Source of the DNA: Molossus alvarezi
Taxonomy: Eukaryota > Chordata > Mammalia > Chiroptera > Molossidae
Assembly (NCBI GenBank): GCA_037176705.1
Contig: CM073897.1
Location: 38,777,488 to 38,841,487 of the forward strand
Direction: 5' to 3'
DNA: 64,000 nucleotides
A program made the translations under genes and the position numbers. Below the pieces are notes generated by a model, which saw only the letters and a program-made list of their open reading frames with translations, had not been told where the DNA came from and did no database searches. Shown here one piece after another: positions 1 through 11,529 of this stretch. Numbering within the stretch: the stretch's first letter is position 1; each line of letters opens with the position of its first letter.

Positions 1-339
1 CCTTTTTAATTTTGTTGACAACAAAAGCAGTTGTCTTCTTTGAGAGTTCATCTTCTTTTTTTCCACAGAGAAGCAAAATTGGCATTACTTCACACAACTT
101 ATTTATTAACCACAATTAGTGATGATGGCCATCCTCTCCTTGACTTGGACTTGGGGGAGACCAGGCTCACTCCTGAGTGAGGTCAGGTTTTCTCACCTAC
201 ACAACCCTCAGCACATGTGATTAAATTCATGCTTTAGCAAAGTTAAACATAACCACAGTATTGGGCTCGCTAGTGGAACATTGAAATTATCTATTTTCAA
301 TCTATAAATCATGTCAAACCATGCTGTATTATTCTAAAT
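1..339. other. unassigned single-copy-looking DNA
   Basis: No gene, RNA or repeat family is recognised here. The stretch is AT-rich, has no long open frame, and leads directly into a MIR element on its right. Confidence 0.5.
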
Positions 340-439
340 GAAATAAATACTGGTTAAGAGCTTGTTAGAGTTAGTCAGACCTGGGTTTGAATCCCTGGCC
401 CTGCAATTTAGCAATTGTGTGACCTTGGTCAAGTTTCTT
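340..439 (+). repeat. MIR SINE, 5' half (split by L1-A)
   Basis: The core 'gacctgggtttgaatccc' followed by 'tgtgaccttggtcaag' matches the conserved centre of MIR, an ancient mammalian tRNA-derived SINE. The element stops mid-core at the L1-A poly(T) and resumes at 6859. Its last 17 bases (423-439) are the left copy of the L1-A target-site duplication. Confidence 0.9.
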
Positions 440-740
440 TCTTTTTTTTTACTGTGATAATATTTTATTTTATTTTATTTATTTTTTTATGAATTTTTAT
501 TTATTTTTTTGTTACAGATATTTTAACTTTTTACCCCATTGGTACCCCCCACCCCACCCCACCTCCACCCCGTCCCCGGCTTAGTTGTCCATATCCATTG
601 GTCATGCATACATGCATATAAGTTCTGTGGTTTATCTCTTCCCACCCCCCCACCCCCCCATCCCCTCTACTGAGGGATCTCAGTCTGTGCCCTACTTCCA
701 TGTGTCTGGGTCTACTGTATTCCTCAGACTGTTACGTTCA

Positions 741-3700
741 TTATATTCCGTATATAAGTGAGATCATGTGGTATTTGTCTTTTTCTGCTTGGCTTCTTTC
801 ACTTAGGATAATACTTTCCAGATCCCTCCATGTCGTCTCAAAGGATAAGAGATCTTTCTTTCTTACCGCTGCATAGTACTCCATTGTGTATATGTACCAC
901 AGCTTTTTTATCCACTCATCTACTGGTGGACACTTGGGCTGTTTCCAGATCTTAGCTATTGTAAATAGTGCTGCTATGAACATGGGGGTACATATATTCT
1001 TCCTGATTGGTGTTTCAGGCTTCTTAGGGTATATTCCCAGCAGTGGGATCACTGGGTCAAATGGGAGTTCAATTTTTAATTTTTTGAGGTAGCACCATAT
1101 TGTTTTCCATAGTGGCTGTACCAGTCTGCATTTCCACCAGCAGTGTATTAGAGTCCCCTTTTCTCCACACCCTCGCCAACACTTGTTGTTTGATGATTTG
1201 TTGATGGCGGCCATTCTGACAGGTGTGAGGTGATACCTCATTGTTGTTTTAATTTGCATCTCTCTGATCATTAGTGATGTTGAGCATTTCTTCATATGTC
1301 TTTTGGCCATTTGTATGTCCTGTTTGGAGAGGTGTCTATTCAGCTCCTCTGCCCATTTTTTAATTGGGTTCTTTGTCTTCCTTTTGTGGAGTTGTATGAG
1401 CACTCTCTATATATTGGAAATTAACCCCTTATCTGATACATCATTGGCAGTGATGTTCTCCCATACAGTGGGTTGCCTTTCCATTTTGATGATTGTTTCC
1501 TTTGCTGTGCAGAAGCTTTTAAGTTTGATGTAGTCCCATGTGTTCATTTTCTCCTTTATTTCTGTTGCCTTAGGTGATGTATCAGTGAAAATTCTGCTCC
1601 GTATGATGTCTAAAATTTTGTTGCCTACATTATCTTCTAGAATTTTTATGGATTCACTGGTCACATTTAAGTCTTTTATCCATTTCGAGTTTATTTTTGT
1701 GTATGGTGTAAATTGATGGTCTAGTTTCATTTTTTTGCATGTAGCTGTCCAATTTTCCCAACACCATTTATTAAAGAGGCTGTCTTTACTCCACTGTATG
1801 CTCCTGCCAGCTTTGTCAAATATTAATTGAGCGTATTGTCTTGGGTCCATTTCTGGGTTTTCAGTTCTGTTCCACTGGTCTATATGCCTGTTCTTGTGCC
1901 AGTACCAGGCTGTTTTGGTTACAGTCGCTTTGTAGTATAACCTGATATCTGGTATTGTGATCCCACCTACTTTGTTCTTCTTTTTCAAGATTGCTGTGGC
2001 TATTCGGGGTCTTTTTTGGTTCCATATGAACTTTTGAAGTATTTGTTCTAGTTCTATGAAATATGTCGTTGGTATTTTGATGGGGATTGCATTGAATCTA
2101 TAGATTGCTTTGGGTAGTATGGACATTTTAATGATGTTAATTCTTCCAATCCATGAACAGGGTATGTGCTTCCACTTTTTTATATCTTCCTCTATTTCTT
2201 TTTCAATGACCTGTAGTTTTCTGCAAATAGGTCCTTTATTTCTTTGGTTAAGTTTATTCCTAGGTATCTTAATTTTTTTGGCGCGATGGTAAATGGGATT
2301 GTTTTTTCAGTTTCTCTTTCTGTGAGTTCATCATTGTTGTACAAGAATGCCGTCGATTTCTTGACGTTAATTTTGTATCCTGCTACTTTGCCAAATTCAT
2401 TTATTAAGTCTAGTAGATTTTTGATGGAGTCTTTAGGGTTTTCTATGTATAATATCATGTCATCTGCAAATAATGACAGTTTCACTTCCTCCTTTCCAAT
2501 TTGGATCCCTTTTATTTTTTCTTCATGTCTGATTGCTGTGGCCAAGACTTCCAGTACAATGTTAAATAAGAGTGGCGAAAGTGGACATCCCTGTCTTGTT
2601 CCTGTTCTTAATGGAAATGTTTTTAGTTTCTGTCCATTGAGTATGATGTTGGCTGTAGGTCTTTCATATGTGGCCTTTATTATGTTGAGATATGATCCCT
2701 CTATTCCTATGTTGCTGAGCGTTTTTATCAGAAATGGATGCTGGATTTTTTCGAATGCTTTTTCAGCATCTATTGATATGATCATGTGGTTTTTATTCTT
2801 CATTTTGTTTATGTGGTGTATCATGTTTATTGATTTGCGAATATTGTACCAGCCTTGCATCCATGGAATGAATCTCACTTGGTCATGGTGAATAATTTTT
2901 TTGATGTATTTCTGGATCCGATTTGCTAATATTTTGTTCAGGATTTTGGCATCTATGTTCATCAGGGATATTGGCCTGTAGTTTTCTTTCTTTGTAGTGT
3001 CTTTTTCTGGTTTTGGAATTAGAATTATGCTGGCTTCATAGAACGTGTTTGGAAGTCTTCCTTCTTCTTGAATTTTTTGAAATAGTTTGAGGAGAATGGG
3101 TGTTAGTTCTTTTTTGGATGTTTGGTAAAACTCCCCCGTGAAGCCATCTGGGCCTGGGCTTTTGTTTGCTGGGAGAGTCTTGATTACCTCTTCAATTTCC
3201 TTAGTTGTTATTGGTCTGTTCAAGTTTTATATCTCTTCCGGGAGTAGTTTTGGGAGACTGTGTGTTTCTAGAAATTTGTCCATATAGCTTAGATTGTCGA
3301 ATTTGTTGCCATATAGTTGTTCGTAGTAGTTGTTAACGATCTTTTGTATTTCTGTGGTGTTGGTTGTTACTTCTCCTCTTTCATTTCTGATTTTGTGTCT
3401 TTGGGTTCTCTCTCTTTGTTTCTTGGTGAGTCTAGCTAAGGGTCCATCAATCTTGTTTATCTTTTCAAAAAACCAGCTCTTTGTTTCATTGATTCTTTGA
3501 ATTGTTTTTTTGGTCTCTATGTCATTTATTTCTGCTCTGATCTTTACTATTTCCTTTCTTCTACTTGCTCTGGGGTTTTCCTTTTGTTTGCTTTCTAATT
3601 CTTTAAGTTGTGAGGTTAGACAGTCAATTAGAAATTTTTCTTGTTTTTTGAGGTAGGCCTGTAGTGCTATGAACTTCTCTCTCAGAACTGCTTTCGCTGC

Positions 3701-4844
3701 ATCCCATAGATTTTGTGTTGTTGTGTGTTCATTTTCATTGGTTTCCAGGAAGTTTTTAATTTCTTCCTTGATCTCCTCGGTGACCCATTCATTGTTTAAT
3801 AACATGCTATTTAGCCTCCATGTGTTGAAATGTCTTTGCATATTCTTGTTGCAGTTGATTTCTAGTTTCATGCCATTGTGATCTGAGAAGATGCTTGATA
3901 TGATTTCAATCTTCTTGAACTTGTAGAGATTTAGTTTGTGTCCTATCATGTGGTCTATCTTTGAGAATGTCCCATGTGCACTTGAGAAGAATGTGTATTC
4001 TGTAGTTTTGGGGTTTAATTCTCTGTAGCTATCTATTAAATCCATTTGGTCTCGTGCTTCATTTAGAGTCTCTGTTTCCGCCCTGGCCGGTTTGGTTCAG
4101 CGGTTAGAGCGTCGGCCTGCGGTCCTGAGAGACCCGGGTTCGGTTCCCGCTAAGGGCATGTACCTCGGTTGCAGTTTGTCCCCGGCCCTGGTTGGTCGTG
4201 CGGGTGGCAGCCACTCGATGTATCCCTTCACATCGATGTTTCTCTCTCTCTCTCTCTCCCTCCCGCTCTATCTGTACAAAAAATGGAAAAATGTCCTCGG
4301 GTGAGGATAAAAAAATAAAAAAAAAAAAAAAAAAAAAAAAAAATAGAGTCTCTGTTTCCTTGCTAATTTTTTGCCTAGAGGATCTATCCAGAGCTGTCAA
4401 CGGGGTGTTGAAGTCCCCTGCTATGATTGTATTGTTGTCGATTTCTCCTTGGAAGTCCTCCAGAAGATTTTTAATATATTTTGGTGCTCCTATATTGGGT
4501 GCATATATGTTTATCAAGGTTATATCTTCCTGTTGGTTAGATCCTTTCAATATTATGTAGTGGCCATCTTTGTCTCTAGTTATGGTCTTCATTTTGAAAT
4601 CTATTTGATCAGATATGAGTATTGCTACCCCAGCTTTTTTTTGCTTTCCATTTGCTTGGAAAAATTTTTTCCATCCCTTCACTTTCAACCTATGTGAGTG
4701 TTTTGTTGAGAGGTGGGTCTCTTGTAAATAACATATAGATGTGTCATGCTTTCTTATCCAATGAGCTACTCTGTGTCTTTTTATGGGAGCATTCAATCCA
4801 TTTACGTTTAAGGTGATTATTGATATGTACTTATTTATTGCCAT
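741..4844 (-). pseudogene. L1-A ORF2 (endonuclease-reverse transcriptase), disrupted
   Basis: ORF2 protein nicks target DNA and reverse-transcribes L1 and SINE RNA. The frame starts at 4844 with MAINKYISIITLNVNG, which holds the catalytic Asn of the apurinic-type endonuclease. QETHL and GDFNT follow, and the Ves insertion comes next. The reverse transcriptase segment (3223-2192) has the catalytic FADDMILY box. The C-terminal segment (2126-741) contains the cysteine-rich CWWKC-type region and ends [10 protein letters not shown]. Breaks: the Ves at 4080-4343; a stop near 3227; a frame change between 2192 and 2126; a stop near 1404. The Ves plus its duplicated target is 280 bp, and the frames on either side differ by exactly that length, so the Ves arrived when the 5' third of ORF2 was still in frame. 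Confidence 0.93.
4080..4343 (+). mobile_element. Ves SINE inside L1-A ORF2
   Basis: This is a young, complete copy: tRNA-like head with A box (GGTTCAGCGG) and B box (GGTTCGGTTCC), body, CT-rich block, ctcgggtgagga, and a tail of more than 20 A. A perfect 16-bp duplication tagagtctctgtttcc flanks it (4064-4079 and 4344-4359). Transcription would be by RNA polymerase III from the internal boxes. Confidence 0.97.
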
Positions 4845-4943
4845 TTTTGTTTAGTGTGATTCTATTTTTCTTCCCATTTCTACTGCTAATTACAGCAGTC
4901 CTTTTAACATTTTGGAGTGCTGGTTTGGTGCTAATGTATTCCC

Positions 4944-5780
4944 CTATCCTTTTTTTTGTCTGGGAAGCTCTTTATTTGATCTTTTGTTTTGAATGATAGC
5001 CTTGCTGGGTAGAGTAGTCTTGGATTCAGATTCTTGTTTTTCATGACTGATTACTTCATGCCATTCTCTTCTGGCCTGTAGTGTTTCTTGTGAGAAGTCA
5101 GCTGAGAGCCTTATGGGGTTCCCTTTGTAGGTAACCTGTTGCTTATCTCTTGCTGCTTTTAGGATTCTCTCTTTGTCTTTAATTTGTGGCATTTTAATTA
5201 CTATGTGTCTTGGTGTGGGTCTGTTTGGGTTCTTCTTACTTGGGACTCTCTGTGCTTCTTGAACTTGAATGCCTTCTTCCTTCAACAAATTAGGGAAGTT
5301 TTCTGTCACTATTTTTTTGAATATATTCTCTATCCCTTGCTCATTTTCTTCTTCTTTGGGGACTCCTATGATGCGAATATTATTACGTTTCCAGTTGTCC
5401 CATAGTTCTCGTAAGCTGTCTTCCTGTTTTTTAATAGTTTTTTCCTTTTGTTTTTCTGATTGGTTGATTTTTTCTACCCTGTCTTCTAATTCACTGATCC
5501 GGTCCTCAGCTTCCCCTACTCTGGTTTTTAAACCTTCCAATGTGTTTTTCATTTCTGATATGTCATTTTTTATCTCTTCTTGTTGGTTTTTAATTTCCAA
5601 TTGGCTTATTTTCAGTGTCTCTATGTCCTTACTCATGCTGTTCAGATTCCTCAAGATCATGGCTCTGAATTCCAGCTCTGTTAACATGCCTAATTGCTGC
5701 ACATTGATCTCATCTTCGGTGGAGGTGTCTTGCTCTTTCATTTGGCTTCTGTTTCTGTGTTTCACCATTTTGGCTATCAC
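4944..5780 (-). pseudogene. L1-A ORF1 (RNA-binding chaperone), C-terminal frameshift
   Basis: ORF1p is the trimeric nucleic-acid chaperone that coats L1 RNA. The 278-residue frame starts MIAKMVKHRNRSQMKEQ. A coiled coil runs roughly over residues 35-115 (NSMSKDIETLK..., RISELEDRVEKINQSE). It is followed by the RRM-like segment (NNIRIIGVPKEEENEQ) and the C-terminal domain (RPTPRHIVIKMP, KQQVTYKGNPIRLSADFS). After residue about 245 the frame departs from related copies because two bases are missing near 5048 (catgactgattac here, catgaccttgattac in the relatives), so the last 30 or so residues are out of frame. Its coiled coil is one heptad shorter than in L1-B and L1-D. Confidence 0.92.
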
Positions 5781-6584
5781 TATGGGCTTTGGAGCCTGTC
5801 AAGTTCTCCCTGTGGGTGTTGGTGTTCTGCTGTTTGTGGCTCCCTCTCCTGTGTTTAGATGAGTGAGGGAGGTCCCACGTTGAACACCACTGTCAAGTCT
5901 TACTTTCCTGGTTAAAGTTGCCAGCCCAGGAAAGGTACTGTTATCCTCTAGCTTTTTGCCTGGAGGCTAGCAGTCTAGGTTACTTGATGAGTTTTGGGTT
6001 GTCAGTTGATTGAAAAACTCCCTCTGGTGCTCAGCCAAGGGGCTTTCAGGAGGGTGGGGCAGATGCTGGTTGTTAGTGAGCCTCAATTAGCACTTCAATG
6101 GCCCACAGGGTGGGGTTGGATCTCCGAGGGAGGGGCTGCTGCCTCTCCTCAGAGCCCTGGGAAGGAGCAATATGGCCACCGTCCTGCGTGGCTGCACTCA
6201 GCCAAAGCTCTGAGCGCCCTCCAAACCCCGAGTGTCCCGACATAGTTCCAGTCCAGTCCGCCCTCCCCCTGCCGGAGCCCAAGGTGAGTGGCTGTGGCTG
6301 TTTCAGCCTCTGTCCTGGCTGTGCTGTGGAGCCACCTGGGAGTGTGACCCAAGGGCGCTGTTCCCAGCTGAGGCCGCTGCCGAGCTGCCGACCGTGGGCT
6401 CCCAGCCCCATCTCGCGCCTTCACAAGCCTACCAGGATTGAGTCAGTGTCCCTCGTTGTATGGTCCTCGCAAGCTTCTTTTCTGTTGCTTTTTCCCGTCG
6501 ATTTGTCTGTGTTATAGTTGTAATTCCAGTTTGGTTCTGGGAGGCGGTCTGTGTAGCTCCGTTCACTCCGCCGCCATTTTTCTC
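5781..6584 (-). promoter_or_regulatory. L1-A 5'UTR / internal promoter remnant
   Basis: This GC-rich region matches the 5'UTRs of the L1s ending near 36510 and 63987. On the minus strand its outer end contains an AAATGGCGG motif, a YY1-type site that positions transcription start in other mammalian L1s. The usual outermost bases (gggattcc, as in the other two copies) are replaced by the extension described separately. Confidence 0.8.
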
Positions 6585-6841
6585 TTTTTCCTTGAAGAAG
6601 TGAGTCACAGCCATATAGTATTCGTGGCGGCAGTAAAAAGTGAGCAGCTCAGCAATGAGAGCAGTTTGTTCCTGGCCAGTTTGGCTCAGTGGTTGAGCGT
6701 TGGTCTATGGACCAGAGAGTCCGGGTTCGGTTCCTGCTGTAGAACAGGACACATATTTGCTCTTCTTACTGTCCTGTGAAGCACCCTCGACCTCTCTGAA
6801 GCCCCAGGCCTCTGTCAGTTCCTTAGCTCAAGCATCACTTG
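6585..6841 (-). other. Chimeric 5' extension of L1-A, containing a Ves head
   Basis: About 257 bp lie between the L1 5'UTR and the right target duplication, so they were copied in with the L1. Plus-strand bases 6671-6738 are the tRNA-like head of a Ves SINE, ending at 'ggttcctgct'. The rest (for example 6775-6841) matches nothing I recognise. It could be 5'-transduced upstream sequence, an acquired alternative promoter, or a template switch during reverse transcription. Confidence 0.75.
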
Positions 6842-6858
6842 CCTTGGTCAAGTTTCTT

Positions 6859-7030
6859 AAACTTTTCTAACCTTAGATCTTCTCATTTGTGAAATGAAGG
6901 TAGTAACTGGATCTACTATGTAGTGTTATAAGGATTAATTAAATAATGTATTAGACACTGTTTATAAAAACGTAAACACAGCTTCTGACATCTAGTTAGC
7001 ATTTAATAAAGGTTATTTGTTACTATTATC
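6859..7030 (+). repeat. MIR SINE, 3' half
   Basis: This continues the MIR begun at 340. 'cttctcatttgtgaaatgaag' and the later 'agcatttaataaaggtta' match the MIR 3' half. The two halves join exactly once the L1-A insertion is taken into account. Confidence 0.88.
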
Positions 7031-7560
7031 TTACACTCCTTCCATTTTCTGGGTGTCAGCAGTAGCTGCCAAGTTTCACTGATGGTACACACTATAAAGA
7101 ATCGATACCCATAATAAAACCGACTAAAAATTATCTGCCTTTTATCAAGACTATGGGTCTGTAATTCTAATTACTGCCAGTGATAACATACTCCCCTACT
7201 TAAAGACAGAGCACTTCTATTCCTGTTTCCTTCTTGGGACCTATTGGAATAGGTGCTGTCCCAATCTGGCTAATCTCCGGGTCATGCTTTAGGCATGAAT
7301 CTGGAGAGATGGCGACCTCCCTGTGATGCATCTCTGCCACTTTGTATTTCCTCCCTTGTTTTCCAAACAGTGCTTGATATAGCCAGTTATGGAAGTTTCA
7401 TAAAAAACGGGAGCTACCTTTTCAAATTCTCAATGACCTAAAAGTTCTTGTTTTGGCTTTTATTTTTATGACTATTTTGAGTCACAGAACTCTGACTCTT
7501 CCTTTTTGTTAGAAAGATCTGTTGTACTATATAAAATATATCCCAAATCTATTTCCTATT
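7031..7560. other. unassigned unique DNA
   Basis: No repeat family or coding potential is recognised. The stretch 7270-7390 reads as non-repetitive mixed-composition sequence and could be tested for conservation. Confidence 0.4.
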
Positions 7561-8000
7561 CACCATTTTTACTGATACTAAACTCATCCTTCTTGAATAT
7601 AGTGTTAACCTCCTAACTGTTCTCCCTGTATACTCTTACCTCCTCATAGTCCATTTTCCAAGTAGTAGCTGGAATTTAAATTTAAAATGTAAGTTGATTT
7701 ACATCCCTCTTTTGCTCAGCATCCCCTTTCAGTGGGTCTTCATGTCATCTAGAAAAGTGCAAACTCTTTACTGTGGCTCACAAGGCCCTGTACGATCTGG
7801 CTCTTGTCAGATCATCTCTGACCTCTACCTCCTTGCTGTCTCTCTTTGCTCATTTTACTCCAACCACCCAAGCTTTCTTGAATAGGTGAACCTTGCTTCT
7901 GCTTCAGAGTCTTTTAATTTGTTTTCCCTTTGCTTAGAATGCTCCATACTTAGATCTGTGTATGGCTCACTTTCTTACTTTGTGTCTCTTAACCACATTT
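7561..8000 (+). repeat. L2 LINE fragment (3' region)
   Basis: The phrases 'aaggccctgtacgatctggc', 'ttgctcattttactccaacca' and 'tttgcttagaatgctcc' follow the order of the L2 3' region. Several stops show it is an old, decayed copy. Confidence 0.75.
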
Positions 8001-8430
8001 CTAATTCTTAGAAAGGAGTTTGCCCACTGCCCTATCTTGAGTGGCAATCCATCCATAGAAAACGCTATTGGATCCCACCCATATCTTCTGAGCTACCTGG
8101 GAAGACTTATGCAACTTTGGTGGATAATTTCCTATACATGCAGCCAGCTTGCTGTCTGAAACATTTTTGCTTAGGCCACAAGTGTTTGCTTGGCTTATGG
8201 GTAGCAAGGACTGGAAGGACTAGAATTATTGCCCGGAGGAGCAACTTTCAACCAGTTAGGGACAGGATTCAGTGAGTATACAACCCAGCCTTTTCTCCTC
8301 TTGGTAGAAAATTCCAAGGTATGTACTATACTGTCTCTCTGAGGATCTACAGTGGGATTTATTCTCAGTAGCCCACATGGTAACTTATTCATGCAGGCAT
8401 TATTTTGGGGGGCACAGTTTGAATCTACCC
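8001..8430. repeat. possible ancient LTR fragment, left part
   Basis: The sequence reads like a decayed LTR, and a second LTR-like piece follows at 8651-8800 after a short L1M fragment. I cannot name the family. It could equally be unique DNA. Confidence 0.25.
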
Positions 8431-8650
8431 CAACCCAACTTTATTGAAATCTAATTGACAAATAAAAATCATACATATTTAAGGTATATAATGTGATGCT
8501 TTGAAATACATATCCATTGTGAGATCATTACCATAATCAAGCTAATTAATATACCCATCACCTCACATAGTTACATGTATATTGAGAATACTTAAGATCT
8601 ACTCTTTTATCAAATTTCAGGCGTACAATACAGTATTATTTAAGGCATTC
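8431..8650 (-). repeat. old L1 3'-end fragment
   Basis: 'ctttattgaaatctaattgac', 'tttaaggtatataatgtgatg' and 'attaccataatcaagctaat' are the antisense 3' end of an old mammalian L1M. Confidence 0.8.
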
Positions 8651-8839
8651 TTTATTGGCTTTTCTCATTTTCCCACTCTCTCACCTTGTTTCCTGGGACC
8701 ATACACCAAGTAAATTACTTGTAGCCAAATTCTTATCTTAGGGTCTCCTTTTGGTGAAAACCCAAGTAGACACCCTCACTTATCCTTTTTTATTCCTTAT
8801 TTTTTCTACATATTATGCACTTATGAAGTTCACGAGGAC

Positions 8840-8935
8840 AATGTTTTTGAACTCACAGCTATATCTTCTGTCTTCCACAGTGCGTGGCTCATAGGATACT
8901 CTCATTAATCACTATTGAATGAGTAAAGAATAGGA
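8840..8935 (+). repeat. L2 3'-terminal fragment
   Basis: The order 'cacagtgcgtggctcatagga' then 'ctattgaatgagtaaa' resembles the L2 3' terminus (a 'tgcctggcacatagta...ttgaatgaatga' type ending). Confidence 0.6.
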
Positions 8936-9089
8936 ACACTCCCCCCCCTCATTTTTTCATTCCCTTCTTTTGAATTATTTGCTTCCAACTTAGAAAAAGG
9001 TAATAAAAACTGGCAGCGTAGTCTGACTTCAATGTTTTAAATTTAGTGAATGGCTTCTTAAGTACTTTAGTTTTTCATTACTATTATTT

Positions 9090-9325
9090 TATTTCAACAT
9101 TTCTTGGAGGTACATTATAATATATACTAAATATTGTATTAGGTTGTTTACAAACCTAATCTTCTTTAATAATTGCAACTTCTCTGTAAGGTAGATTTTA
9201 TTATGTATAATCTAAAAATTGGAAATTAAGGCTTATTCAAGGTCACAAAATTTATATGTGAAGGAATTGGGGCTTAAACCCCTATGTATCTGACTTGAAA
9301 ACCAAGTATCCTTTGTGTATCCTAC
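9090..9325 (-). repeat. MIR SINE (antisense)
   Basis: The reverse-complement MIR order is visible: 'aataattgcaacttctctgtaaggtag', then 'aaggtcacaaaatt', then 'ggggcttaaacccctatg'. It is divergent. Confidence 0.7.
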
Positions 9326-10355
9326 CTCCTAGGCTAGTAGTACCTTTATAAGTTGTAACTTTAGTTTTGTGTTAAGCCAATTCTAAAGTTTACCCAAAAG
9401 GAAGAGAGATGGTATATTTCAGGTCCCAGAAGCTCTCTCCAAGCACAAGAAAGTAACTGTTACAAGAAAGGACAATTGTATGAACTAATGTTTCAAATAT
9501 GCAGGTAAAACAGAATGATTTTTTATGTCTGGGTTGATGTTCTACTGTCTTGATAGAAAGGTGAAAAAAAAGAAAAATAACTGCTAAGGTGGGAATGTTG
9601 CAACGAATTCTGATGTATGTTACACAGAATTCTAGTTACAATCATATATCATGAGTGTCAAATGTGTCTTGTTAATACGTTTGTAATGGCAGAATAATTG
9701 GAAAAGTTTAATATTACTTGTGGAATCAAGGCAGAGTGTCCTAGATTTTACTTCTAAATTGAAATTTGCTTCAAGCAAGTAATTTTAAACCTCAGGAATG
9801 ATAGGGAATTCCTCTCATTTTTCTTTTTCTAATTAAAATAGGGTATTCGCTTAAGTCTGGACTTATACAATAAAAGTGACATGTTTAAATGAACAATACT
9901 CCTTCTTACACATTGAACAATCCTTAAAGATAATACTGAACACATTTAAATAAAATATCTGGTTTCCCTACTGACAATCTCAAGTTAATAATAGCAGACA
10001 AAATTATTTCAGGAATCCCGAACAAACAAGTTTCAATAAAGAAACAAAAGAAATTAATTTCTAATTCAATGCTGTTCTTGTCCTTGCCTGGAAGATCAGT
10101 ATAGAACAATTGAAAGGGACACTGAATTAGAAATTAGAAACCCATATTTGTTCTGACTTGACATTAGTTGGTATAACTTGAAAAAGTTTTCTAACATTCT
10201 TGGTCTTGATTTCTTGCCCTAAGATTGAACTAGATCCTTTTTATGGGTTCTTCTATTTTTGACGTTCTTAGACTTTATGACTATGTAATAGAAATGCATT
10301 ACTTTCTTGAATTTAGTGATGTCACATAGGAAAAGTTAGCATTCTAAAAATACTA
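9326..10355. other. unassigned unique DNA
   Basis: This is AT-rich intergenic sequence without recognised repeats, RNA genes or coding potential. Any open frames are short and look like chance. Confidence 0.4.
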
Positions 10356-10359
10356 TTAA

Positions 10360-10640
10360 CTGATGTGAGAGGCAGTATGATCTAATAGAACAATCCATGG
10401 AATTAGAATCTGGAGATATAATTTAATTTGGACTCTGCCATTCTAACTCCTGTGAGCAAAGAACACACCTTAGTGTTGGAAAGACCAAATTCAAATCCCA
10501 GCTCTGACTCTTACCAACTATTTGACCTTGATTAATTCATTTCTGATTCTTAGTTTCTTATCTCTAGAATGAAGATGATAATATATGTTCTACTTCATAA
10601 TGTGAAAGTGCTATGTAAATATTATAAGATGAATTTTTAA
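10360..10640 (+). repeat. MIR SINE, one copy or two overlapping pieces
   Basis: Two head-like starts occur ('gaggcagtatgatctaatag' and 'gtgttggaaagaccaaattc'). Only one MIR 3' half follows ('tgaccttgattaattcat', 'cttatctctagaatgaagatg', 'agtgctatgtaaatatta'). Either a MIR was duplicated in part or two old copies abut. Confidence 0.65.
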
Positions 10641-10959
10641 AAACACTTGTAGAAGTAAAAATTGCTATGCTAATATAAGGTATCACTGTGGATTAAAAGG
10701 GGCAAAGCAAAGGAATAATAAAGCCTTTTGGGATGCTTTTTGAGAGATGGTTTAAGTCCCTAAAGCAATATGGACCTTGACAAAGTTGTCATTTCTATCA
10801 CATTGGGGAAAGACTACTCAAAAATGCAAGTTTCTCCTAACAAAAAAAGACTTACGTGCTGTTCTATGGGATTCAAATGGAAAATAAAAATCTCTAAAAT
10901 GTTTGAAAAAATATGTTGTTAGAAAACTATGTACAGTCTTATTTAAAAATCTTTATTGA

Positions 10960-11185
10960 GCAAATATAATGTATTATGAACTGTTCCAGACTTTTTTCAG
11001 ATGTTGTCTAAATTTTATTTCCACAGTGACCCTATGTAGTCAATATTATTATCTGCATGTTATGGATGAAGAAATGAAGCTTACAGAATTTGAATAACTG
11101 GATCAGGATCATAAGATTGGTAAAGGGTGAAGCCCTGATTTTAATTCGTTTTTCAGAGATCAAAACGCATACTCTGCCTTTTGCC
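10960..11185 (-). repeat. MIR SINE (antisense)
   Basis: 'ccacagtgaccctatgtagtca', 'atggatgaagaaatgaagct' and 'aagggtgaagccctgatttt' are in reverse-complement MIR order. Confidence 0.75.
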
Positions 11186-11239
11186 CTAGCTGCCTCTATG
11201 TCAAGAGAAAACAATTATTTTACTAATAAAATTGAGCTC

Positions 11240-11517
11240 TGGCCAGCTTGGCTCAGTGGTTAGAGTGTTGGCTCACAGACCAAAGAGTGCCAGGTTCTAT
11301 TTTGGTCAAGGGCATGTACATCGGTTGCAGTTCGGTCCCTGGCCCTGGTTGGGGTGGTATGGGAAGCAACCAGTCGATGTTGTCTCTCTTACATCGATGT
11401 TTCTCTCTTTCTCTCTCTTCCTCCCTCCCTCTCACTCTATCTGAAAATAAATGGAAAAAATTGTCCTCGGGTGAGGATTAAAATAATAATAATAATAATA
11501 ATAATGATAATAATAAA
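11240..11517 (+). mobile_element. Ves SINE with (TAA)n tail
   Basis: This is a complete Ves with head, CT-rich block and 'cctcgggtgagga'. Its A-rich tail has become a (TAA/ATA)n microsatellite. A 12-bp duplication aaaattgagctc flanks it (11228-11239 and 11518-11529). Confidence 0.95.
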
Positions 11518-11529
11518 AAAATTGAGCTC

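Larger units (their letters stand above)
440..6841 (-). mobile_element. LINE-1 copy L1-A, near full length, with chimeric 5' end
   Basis: Reading the minus strand, the element has an unusual 5' extension (6841-6585), a GC-rich 5'UTR, ORF1, ORF2, a short 3'UTR and a poly(A) tail at about 449-441. It is flanked by a perfect 17-bp duplication ccttggtcaagtttctt (423-439 and 6842-6858). The nick TTTCTT/AAA is a normal L1 endonuclease site, and the MIR continues seamlessly across the two flanks, so the boundaries are secure. The element is moderately young: the frames are long but broken. A Ves SINE interrupts ORF2 at 4080-4343. It cannot mobilise itself as read. Confidence 0.95.

Noticed and set aside
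2244..2891. Long plus-strand frames opposite L1 ORF2 (also 5269-5862, 32975-33373, 62881-63270)
   Set aside because: They are antisense shadows of L1 coding regions and recur in each L1 copy at the same place.
4080..4160. tRNA genes at the heads of the Ves copies
   Set aside because: The heads have A- and B-box-like sequence but no complete cloverleaf and are joined to SINE bodies, tails and target duplications.
8001..8800. A named LTR family for the split sequence around the L1M fragment
   Set aside because: The resemblance is too weak to name. Only a low-confidence entry was kept.
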